Below are positions 45,734 through 51,028 of a stretch of DNA of 64,000 nt, one piece after another. Position numbers and translations under genes: made by a program. Under the pieces are notes generated by a model that did not search any database, had not been told where the DNA came from, and was given only the letters and a program-made list of their open reading frames with translations. This stretch comes from Caulobacter zeae. Lineage in GTDB: Bacteria; Pseudomonadota; Alphaproteobacteria; Caulobacterales; Caulobacteraceae. Position 1 is the stretch's first letter; the number at the start of each line of letters is the position of its first letter. Where the stretch lies: assembly GCF_002858925.1 (NCBI RefSeq), contig NZ_PJRS01000049.1, positions 186,001 through 250,000 of the forward strand. Reading direction: 5' to 3'.

Positions 45734-45770
45734 GAAGGCCCCGGCGAGCGATCGCCGGGGCCTTCTCTTT
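45734..45770 (+). terminator. Terminator of phyR (two-way)
   Basis: A 14-bp perfect stem GAAGGCCCCGGCGA / TCGCCGGGGCCTTC, loop GCGA, then TCTCTTT rightward. The symmetric stem may also end leftward transcripts from the convergent small-protein operon. Confidence 0.85.
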
Positions 45771-45820
45771 GGTGCGGTTCCATCGGGCTTCTGGCGAGCC
45801 CTTCCCTCAGTTCCGCGCGG

Positions 45821-46093
45821 CTAGTGGGCCGGCGCGGTCTGTTCCTGCGGAGCCTGCTTGGGCGAGGCCAGCTCGGTCGTGCCCTGCTGGGCCTCGGCCG
45901 GCGTGTTGGCGCCCCGGTTGCCCTCGACCGAGGCCAGCTCGCCGGAGCGCATGCCCCAGCTGCCGAAGAGGGCGATGGCGGCCAGCACGATCGAGATCAC
46001 CAGCACCCAGAAGATGTGGCGGCCCCAGCGGCCCTGGCGGGCAGGCGTGGCCTTCAGGGTCGGCGAATGTTCGGTGTTGATGTCGGTCGCCAT
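45821..46093 (-). CDS. Small membrane protein of unknown function
   Basis: A 90-residue protein with one membrane helix (about 27-46, IFWVLVISIVLAAIALFGSW) after a polar N-terminus, and a Gln/Pro/Ala-rich outer tail (TPAEAQQGTTELASPKQA). Likely an inner-membrane protein with the tail in the periplasm. It starts 9 bp after the gene above and shares its EcfG-type promoter, so it should be stress-induced. No family recognised. Confidence 0.75.
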   Translation of the reverse strand: MATDINTEHSPTLKATPARQGRWGRHIFWVLVISIVLAAIALFGSWGMRSGELASVEGNRGANTPAEAQQGTTELASPKQAPQEQTAPAH

Positions 46094-46102
46094 GGGCGCC
46101 TC

Positions 46103-46303
46103 CTATTTCGCGTCGTTCCACCCGGCCGGGGCCGTGCGGCCGGCGTCGAGCTGGGCGGCGGCGAAATGCTGGACGGTCCCGACCGCCAACGCCATGCCCA
46201 GCACCGCCACCACGGCGAGCAGGCGTGAACTCCGGGCTTGCCTGCGGCGACGCTGGGTTTCGAAGACCAGTCCGCCATGCGCGGCTTGATAGGCGCGGAT
46301 CAT
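46103..46303 (-). CDS. Small membrane protein of unknown function
   Basis: A 66-residue protein: polar, Arg-rich N-terminus (FETQRRRRQARSSR), one membrane helix (about 32-50, LLAVVAVLGMALAVGTVQHF), short periplasmic tail (DAGRTAPAGWNDAK). The start is ATG 46303 with GGGGAG 8 nt upstream; an ATG five codons earlier lacks such a site. An EcfG-type promoter lies 47-71 bp upstream. First gene of a two-gene stress operon; function unknown. Confidence 0.75.
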   Translation of the reverse strand: MIRAYQAAHGGLVFETQRRRRQARSSRLLAVVAVLGMALAVGTVQHFAAAQLDAGRTAPAGWNDAK

Positions 46304-46349
46304 CACGTCGCTCCCCATTCGCCCCGCGATGTCGCGGGATCATGAGAAC

Positions 46350-46374
46350 AACGTTTCGCGCACGGCGCCGTTCC
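46350..46374 (-). promoter_or_regulatory. EcfG/SigT-type promoter (small membrane protein operon)
   Basis: Minus strand GGAAC (46374-46370), 16-nt spacer, CGTT (46353-46350). Predicted start near 46343, leader about 40 nt. Confidence 0.8.
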
Positions 46375-46438
46375 GAGGCCGCTGCGCATGCCTGGCCACG
46401 CGGTTCGCCGGTCAGGCGAAAAATTTTTCGAAAAGTCG

Positions 46439-46463
46439 GGAACGCCGATCGGGGGAGGTCGTT
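46439..46463 (+). promoter_or_regulatory. EcfG/SigT-type promoter of a non-coding RNA
   Basis: GGAAC (46439-46443), 16-nt spacer, CGTT (46460-46463), reading right into a stretch with no protein gene but strong RNA structure and a terminator. It is back-to-back with the promoter at 46350-46374. Confidence 0.8.
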
Positions 46464-46469
46464 CTATGT

Positions 46470-46584
46470 CTGCGGAGGCGGCGACGCCCCCCCGACTTGA
46501 GGCTGGCGACAGCCAGCCTGCCGTCTCCGCAACCCCCTTCTCTGTCGAGCCTCAAGGCGGATCGGATCACCGGCCCGCCTTTTT
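46470..46584 (+). ncRNA. gsrN: Candidate GsrN-like stress small RNA
   Basis: About 115 nt from the predicted start of a SigT-type promoter to a T tract. Features: a run of seven C at 46487-46493, a perfect 8-bp hairpin AGGCTGGC-GACA-GCCAGCCT (46500-46519), pairing between TGCGGAG and CTCCGCA that encloses both, a long-range match TTGAGGCT / AGCCTCAA, and a terminator stem AAGGCGG / CCGCCTT (46554-46581) followed by TTTTT. C. crescentus has a SigT-dependent RNA, GsrN, which binds katG mRNA through a C-rich loop; size, promoter and C-run fit. Identity is inferred, not aligned. Confidence 0.7.
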
Positions 46585-46603
46585 CCGTATGCGTGGCTCA
46601 GGG

Positions 46604-47068
46604 TTAGGGCTTGGTAGGACCTTCCAGGTCGATGCGCACGTCGGCGCGACGGCGCAGGGGGCGCGCCTCGCCGTCGCGGGTGGTCGCCCCGGCGTCGCCC
46701 GCCGCGGTCACCTCGAACGACACCTGCCGGAAGCCGACCCGGGCCAGGGCCCCGGTCACGGCCGCGGCGCGCTTTTCCGACAAGGCCAGGTTGGCGTCGG
46801 GCGCCCCCACTGCGTCGGCTAGGCCCACGACGTGGACGTTCTTGGCCGTGCAGCCCTTGGCCAGGTCGGCGGCGCCGCGCAGCACCTGTCGGGCCTCGCG
46901 GGTCACCGCCGCGGAGTCGCGCTCGAAATAGATCGACACCGAAAAGTCCTCGCAGGCGGCCGGAACGGCCTCGATCTGCGCCCGGGACTTGGGCCAGGGG
47001 CTGCTCGCGCAACCAGCCGCCGCAACACCGATCGCCGCCATAGCGATCCAAACGCCCGCCTTGCTCAT
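46604..47068 (-). CDS. OmpA-like lipoprotein
   Basis: A 154-residue outer-membrane lipoprotein. Signal peptide and lipobox at the N-terminus (MSKAGVWIAMAAIGVAAAGC), then an OmpA-type peptidoglycan-binding domain (about 48-150; SIYFERDSAAVTREARQVLRG; VVGLADAVGAPDANLALSEKRA). The usual GHxDxxG is changed to GLADAVG, so the first histidine is missing. Start ATG 47068. No EcfG-type promoter seen. Convergent with the candidate small RNA. Confidence 0.82.
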   Translation of the reverse strand: MSKAGVWIAMAAIGVAAAGCASSPWPKSRAQIEAVPAACEDFSVSIYFERDSAAVTREARQVLRGAADLAKGCTAKNVHVVGLADAVGAPDANLALSEKRAAAVTGALARVGFRQVSFEVTAAGDAGATTRDGEARPLRRRADVRIDLEGPTKP

Positions 47069-47114
47069 CCGTCGCCCTCTTGTTGCACCCAACTACGCCG
47101 CTTCGGACATGCCA

Positions 47115-47142
47115 AAGGCGGCCGACGCGCGCCGACCGCCTT
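47115..47142 (-). terminator. Terminator of glycine-zipper lipoprotein gene
   Basis: Leftward hairpin from AAGGCGGTCGGC and a matching GCCGCCTT arm, then TTTGG, about 27 bp after the stop. The T tract is short. Confidence 0.6.
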
Positions 47143-47168
47143 CGAAATCCTGTTTGGACGAAGCCGCC

Positions 47169-47510
47169 TTAGCGGGGGCTGCCGTCTTCCCAGAAATAAC
47201 GACCGCTGCGCGAGTCGTAGTAGTAATACCGTCCAGCGCGCTCGTCATAGTACTGGCGACGATTCACGTTGGTGGCGCCGCAGCCGCCGTCCTCGCGGCA
47301 GCCCTTGATGGCGCCGGCGGTGCCGCCGATGGCTGCGCCGATGGCGGCCCCGGTCCCTGCGTCGCCCGCGCCGACATTGTTGCCGATCACGGCGCCGGCG
47401 AGGGCGCCGAGAGCCGCGCCGCCGGCGGCGTTGCGTTCGGTGTTGCCGGTGGCCGTACAGGCGGTGGCCAGCAAGCCGGCGGCCGCCACGGCGATCACTG
47501 TGGTCTTCAT
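47169..47510 (-). CDS. Glycine-zipper lipoprotein
   Basis: A 113-residue envelope lipoprotein: signal with lipobox (LLATAC near residue 18), a glycine-zipper block (about 29-69; GGAALGALAGAVIGNNVGAGD, then GAAIGAAIGGTAGAI), and a Tyr/Arg-rich end (YYDERAGRYYYYDSRSGRYF). Glycine-zipper proteins span or line the outer membrane and are often stress genes. Start ATG 47510. An EcfG-type promoter lies 36-61 bp upstream. Confidence 0.85.
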   Translation of the reverse strand: MKTTVIAVAAAGLLATACTATGNTERNAAGGAALGALAGAVIGNNVGAGDAGTGAAIGAAIGGTAGAIKGCREDGGCGATNVNRRQYYDERAGRYYYYDSRSGRYFWEDGSPR

Positions 47511-47545
47511 CTTGGCTCTCCGTTCGAGCGTGTCCCGGTCACTCA

Positions 47546-47571
47546 AACGGAGCATGAGCGGCGGAAGTTCC
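47546..47571 (-). promoter_or_regulatory. EcfG/SigT-type promoter (glycine-zipper gene)
   Basis: Minus strand GGAAC (47571-47567), 17-nt spacer, CGTT (47549-47546). Divergent from the promoter at 47586. Confidence 0.8.
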
Positions 47572-47585
47572 GGCCCCCGCATCGG

Positions 47586-47610
47586 GGAACCCCGGCCAAG
47601 CGCCGCCGTT
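47586..47610 (+). promoter_or_regulatory. EcfG/SigT-type promoter (lipid-kinase operon)
   Basis: GGAAC (47586-47590), 16-nt spacer, CGTT (47607-47610), reading toward the gene at 47656. Predicted leader about 40 nt. Confidence 0.78.
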
Positions 47611-47655
47611 TGCTCCGCATGGGGGCCGCTTTCGGCCGCGCCGACGGGAGTTTGC

Positions 47656-48513
47656 ATGCGCGTCGAACTGGTCGCCAACACCGCTTCGGGCTCGGTTGGA
47701 CGGGACGGTCCCGAGAGGGCCGAGGCGATCCTGGCCGAGCATGGCGTCGAGGCGACCGTGCATGCGCCGGCCGGGGGCGAGCTGGAGTCCTGTCTCTCCG
47801 AGGCCCTGTCGCGAAAGCCCGACGCGCTGTTCGTCCTGGCCGGCGACGGCACGGCCCGGGCCGCCGCCGAGATGGCCGGCCCCGACGGTCCGCTGGTGGC
47901 CCCTCTGCCTGGCGGCACCATGAACATGCTGCCCCGCGCCCTCTATGGCGAGCGGGCCTGGCCCGAGGCGCTGAAGGCCTGCCTGACCCATGGCGAGGAG
48001 CGGATGATCTCCGGCGGCGAGGTGGCGGGGCGCCTGTTCTTCGTCGCCGCCATTCTGGGCAGTCCCGCCCTGTGGGCCGAGGCGCGCGAGGCCGCCCGCC
48101 AGGGGCGGGCCGACCTGGCCTTGATGCGGGCCCAGCGCGCCCTACGCCGGGCCTTCTCCAGCCGCCTGCGCTATGTGCTGGACGGCCGGCCCAAGGAGAA
48201 GGCCGAGGCCCTGACCCTGATGTGCCCGCTGGTCTCGACGGCGCTGGCCGCCGACGAACGGGCCCTGGAGGCCGCCGCCCTCGACCCCACCAACGCCCTC
48301 GACATCTTCCGCCTGGGGGTCAAGACCGTCACCGGCGCCTGGCGCGACGACCCATCGGTCAGCGTCGGCCGCTGCCGGGTGGGCAAGGCCTGGGCCGGCG
48401 GGCGGATCCCGGCCATCCTCGACGGCGAGCCGGTGCGGCTGGACGACCACGTCTCGATCCGCTTCCGCCCCAAGGCCTTCCGCGCCCTGGCCCTGAGGGA
48501 CGACGCGCCGTGA
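47656..48513 (+). CDS. Diacylglycerol/lipid kinase family protein
   Basis: A 285-residue protein of the DAG-kinase catalytic fold. Visible are the N-terminal VELVANTASGSVGRDG, the nucleotide-site GDGTARAAAEMAG (about 64-76) and LPGGTMNMLPRAL (about 84-96). Such proteins phosphorylate lipids such as diacylglycerol, but the lipid here is unknown. Its stop overlaps the phosphoesterase start (GTGA), so they form an operon, with an EcfG-type promoter upstream. Confidence 0.85.
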   Translation: MRVELVANTASGSVGRDGPERAEAILAEHGVEATVHAPAGGELESCLSEALSRKPDALFVLAGDGTARAAAEMAGPDGPLVAPLPGGTMNMLPRALYGERAWPEALKACLTHGEERMISGGEVAGRLFFVAAILGSPALWAEAREAARQGRADLALMRAQRALRRAFSSRLRYVLDGRPKEKAEALTLMCPLVSTALAADERALEAAALDPTNALDIFRLGVKTVTGAWRDDPSVSVGRCRVGKAWAGGRIPAILDGEPVRLDDHVSIRFRPKAFRALALRDDAP

Positions 48514-49352
48514 CCGGTCCCGTCTTCAAGTCCGGATCTGTCTTCAAGATGGTCCAGGTTTCCGACATCCATTTCGGCGGCGAGCATCCGCAGGCGGTGG
48601 AGGCGGCTGTGGAGTGCATCCACGCCGCGCGCCCGGATCTCGTTATCGGGGCGGGCGACCTGACCAAGGACGGGGCCCAGGTCGAGTTCGACGCCGCCCG
48701 CGCCTGGTTCGAGCGCCTGCCCAGGCCGCAACTGCTGGCCCCTGGCAATCACGACAGTCCGTTCAAGGGGCCGGTGGAGGTCTTCGAGCGATTGTTCATG
48801 CCCTGGCGGCGCTACGAGGCCCGGTTCGGCGAGCCAGACGGCCTGGCCTTCCGCGACGAGCGGGCGGCGGTGTTCACGCTGAACTCGGCGCGCGGGGCGC
48901 AGATCCGCTGGAACTGGTCGAAGGGGGCGGTGTCGCGCTTCCAGACCAGGGCGGTGGCCAGACGGCTGGCCGCCGAACCGCCGGGACGGCTGAAGGTGGT
49001 GGTCTGCCACCATCCCCTGATCGAGATGATGGGCGGGCCGATGACCGCCAAGGTGCGGGGCGGGCAGGCCGCCGCCCTGGCCTTCGCCAACGCCGGCGCC
49101 GATCTTGTGCTGACCGGCCACATCCATGCGCCGTTCGTGCACGCCTATCCCTATGCCGGCGGCTGCACCCAGGCGGTGGGCTCGGGCACGCTGTCGGTGC
49201 GCGAACGCGGCGTGCCGCCCAGCTTCAACATCATCGAGGCCGACGAGGCGGAGATGCGCATCACCGCCATGGCCTTCGAGCGCACCGGCTTCGTCGTCTG
49301 GCGCACCTGGGCGGTGAACCGCCGGCCCAACTGCAAGACGGAAGACCCTTGA
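48510..49352 (+). CDS. Calcineurin-like metallophosphoesterase
   Basis: A 280-residue cytosolic phosphoesterase. Metal-site motifs are in order: QVSDIHFG, GAGDLTKDG, PGNHDSPF, VVCHHPLIE and TGHIHAPF. This group (Icc/CpdA-like) acts on cyclic nucleotides or phospholipids; pairing with a lipid kinase suggests lipid or envelope work. It starts with GTG 48510 coupled to the kinase stop; ATG 48549 is possible but leaves a gap. Confidence 0.88.
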   Translation: MTGPVFKSGSVFKMVQVSDIHFGGEHPQAVEAAVECIHAARPDLVIGAGDLTKDGAQVEFDAARAWFERLPRPQLLAPGNHDSPFKGPVEVFERLFMPWRRYEARFGEPDGLAFRDERAAVFTLNSARGAQIRWNWSKGAVSRFQTRAVARRLAAEPPGRLKVVVCHHPLIEMMGGPMTAKVRGGQAAALAFANAGADLVLTGHIHAPFVHAYPYAGGCTQAVGSGTLSVRERGVPPSFNIIEADEAEMRITAMAFERTGFVVWRTWAVNRRPNCKTEDP

Positions 49353-49357
49353 ACGCA

Positions 49358-49389
49358 AGAAGGGCGGGACCTTGCGATCCCGCCCTTCT
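49358..49389. terminator. Two-way terminator between phosphoesterase and SOD genes
   Basis: A 12-bp perfect stem AGAAGGGCGGGA / TCCCGCCCTTCT in the 61-bp gap between two convergent genes. T tracts are short on both sides. Confidence 0.7.
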
Positions 49390-49413
49390 CGAGGTCGGCC
49401 CTCGGTCGGTTGC

Positions 49414-50025
49414 TTAGACCGGGTAGGTCCAGGCTTCGCCCTGGCCTTGAGCCGCGGCGTACTGGGCGTCGGCGAAGGCCCAGTTGGGCAGGGCGTCGAA
49501 CCAAGCTTCCAGGAAGCCCTTACGGTTGTTCTGGTGGTCGAGGTAGTAGGCGTGCTCCCACACGTCGCAGACCAGCAGCGGGGTCACGCCCGGCTTGGTC
49601 ATGGCGCCGTCGGCGTCGTGGGTCGAGATGAGCGACAGCTTGTCGCCTTCGGCGACCAGCCAGGCCCAGCCCGAACCGAAGTGGCCGACGCCCTCGGCGA
49701 CGAACTTTTCCTTCAGGCCGGCCAGGCCGCCGAAGGTCGCGTCGATGGCCTTGGCCAGAGCTTCGCCCGGACCGGCGCTGGCGGGAGCCATGCATTCCCA
49801 GAAGAAGGCGTGGTTCCAGGCCTGGGCGGCGTTGTTGAACACCTTGCCCGGGCCGGCGTCGGCGATGACCGCTTCCAGCGAGCGGGCGTCGTCTTCTGGC
49901 AGCAGGCCGTTCAGCGCGTTGACGTACGCGGCGTGGTGCTTGTCGTGGTGGAAATGGAGGGTGTTGGCCGAGATGGTCGGCTGGAGCGCCTCGTAGGCGT
50001 AGGGCAGGTCGGGCAGCTTGAACAT
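49414..50025 (-). CDS. Superoxide dismutase (Fe/Mn family)
   Basis: Converts superoxide to hydrogen peroxide and oxygen. The 203-residue product begins MFKLPDLPYAYEALQPTIS and has the metal ligands in HFHHDKHHAAYVNALN, AQAWNHAFFWECM and DVWEHAYYLDHQNNR. An iron enzyme is likely from AQAWNHxFFW, but Fe and Mn cannot be told apart surely. No signal peptide, so cytosolic. The start ATG 50025 has GGAG 5 nt upstream; a GTG two codons earlier is disregarded. Confidence 0.93.
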   Translation of the reverse strand: MFKLPDLPYAYEALQPTISANTLHFHHDKHHAAYVNALNGLLPEDDARSLEAVIADAGPGKVFNNAAQAWNHAFFWECMAPASAGPGEALAKAIDATFGGLAGLKEKFVAEGVGHFGSGWAWLVAEGDKLSLISTHDADGAMTKPGVTPLLVCDVWEHAYYLDHQNNRKGFLEAWFDALPNWAFADAQYAAAQGQGEAWTYPV

Positions 50026-50043
50026 GGTCACTCCATGGCGAAA

Positions 50044-50069
50044 CGCCCCCGGAAGATGGGCCGGGGGCG
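50044..50069 (-). terminator. Terminator of DUF883/holin-like operon
   Basis: Leftward stem CGCCCCCGG / CCGGGGGCG, loop CCCATCTT, then TTT. It lies between the operon end (50101) and the SOD start. Confidence 0.7.
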
Positions 50070-50100
50070 GTTGAAAGCTAGGTTCGACGCTGAAAAAACT

Positions 50101-50499
50101 TCAGCGCTTGGGCGGCGGACGCGAGGCCATGAAGGCCTGGGCGACAGCCGCGGTGAAAGTCGGATTCTTGAGCGCGAAGACGCCGGCGGCCAGGGCCGCG
50201 CCGATCGACAGGATCGGGCGATCCTTGACGATGTCGACGATGCGCTCGGCGAAGCCGTTGACCTCCGGCGGCGGCGCATGGCGCGTGCGGCCGGCCTCGG
50301 CGCGATTGGCGGCGACCATGCCGGCCACGGCGACGATGAAGGCGGTGACGGCGGCGACCACGGCGGCCGCGCCGGCGGGCGTCAGGAACGGCGCCAGCAC
50401 GGCGTACAGCGCGAAGGCGGCGGCGAACACGCTCACGGCAGCGGCCGCGGCGATCGCCGCGGCCGCTGCCAGCGTCATCAGGGTCTTTTCGAAGATCAC
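50101..50499 (-). CDS. Small holin-like membrane protein
   Basis: A 132-residue protein with two strong membrane segments in the first 60 residues (TLAAAAAIAAAAAVSVFAAA, then AVVAAVTAFIVAVAGMVAA) and a third hydrophobic stretch (LSIGAALAAGVFAL, about 98-111). The layout resembles the phage-holin superfamily / Actinobacterial Holin-X group often paired with DUF883 proteins. The GTG start overlaps the DUF883 stop (GTGA). Envelope stress role inferred from its promoter. Confidence 0.7.
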   Translation of the reverse strand: MIFEKTLMTLAAAAAIAAAAAVSVFAAAFALYAVLAPFLTPAGAAAVVAAVTAFIVAVAGMVAANRAEAGRTRHAPPPEVNGFAERIVDIVKDRPILSIGAALAAGVFALKNPTFTAAVAQAFMASRPPPKR

Positions 50500-50846
50500 T
50501 TGTTGTGGCTGCGGCTGCCGGCGAGCAGGAGGCCCAGGAGGACGCCGACGCCGAGGCCGGCCAGGGTGGCGGTGATCGGACGCTCGCGGACGCGCTCGGA
50601 GACGTACTTCTGGGCGTCTTCCAGCTGCTGACCGGCGGTGTCGGTGTAGGTGCGGCTCTGGGCGCGCAGGGTGTCGAAGCTGTCGACCAGGTTCTTCTCG
50701 AGGCGCTTGGCGGCGTCGGCGAAGCTGGCCTTGGCGGCGTTGGCGGCCTCGGCGAAGGAACGTTCGGCGTGCTCGGCGGCCGCGCCAGCGGCGGCCGTCG
50801 CCTTGTCGGCTTCCTTCTGAACGGTGTTCAAGGCGTTCGCGGGCAT
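50496..50846 (-). CDS. DUF883 (ElaB/YqjD-like) protein
   Basis: A 116-residue protein: a long amphipathic helical part (about 5-80, Ala/Glu/Lys-rich, with heptad-like spacing) and a C-terminal membrane helix (about 91-109, ITATLAGLGVGVLLGLLLAG). ElaB and YqjD in E. coli are stationary-phase, membrane-anchored ribosome-binding proteins. Here an EcfG-type promoter lies upstream, in line with stress induction. Confidence 0.85.
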   Translation of the reverse strand: MPANALNTVQKEADKATAAAGAAAEHAERSFAEAANAAKASFADAAKRLEKNLVDSFDTLRAQSRTYTDTAGQQLEDAQKYVSERVRERPITATLAGLGVGVLLGLLLAGSRSHNK

Positions 50847-50905
50847 GTCTCGTCTCCGGTTCGCGGCAGGCTTTACGGGAAGTGCAGCTGAAGCTGCGCC
50901 CCGTC

Positions 50906-50931
50906 AACGCGGAGCCCGTACGGCCAGTTCC
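50906..50931 (-). promoter_or_regulatory. EcfG/SigT-type promoter (DUF883 operon)
   Basis: Minus strand GGAAC (50931-50927), 17-nt spacer, CGTT (50909-50906). Predicted leader about 55 nt to the DUF883 ATG. Confidence 0.8.
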
Positions 50932-51028
50932 CACCTTAGCGCGACCGGAAAAGCTTCACCACAGGAGATCGCGCAAGAGCGTCCGATCCCCGCTCGCGCC
51001 ACGCGAGAAGCCGGTCTATGTTCGAATC

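Noticed and set aside
46554..46584. Terminator of the OmpA-like gene
   Set aside because: The T tract follows the stem on the plus strand, so it serves the rightward candidate small RNA, not the leftward lipoprotein gene.
49372..50631. A 419-codon plus-strand frame opposite superoxide dismutase and the holin-like gene
   Set aside because: Antisense to a gene with full SOD metal ligands; no domain in the plus frame.
50939..51028. EcfG-type promoter for the HWE kinase
   Set aside because: The nearest match is GGAAA, not GGAAC, and no CGTT stands at the right distance, so I do not claim SigT control of this kinase.
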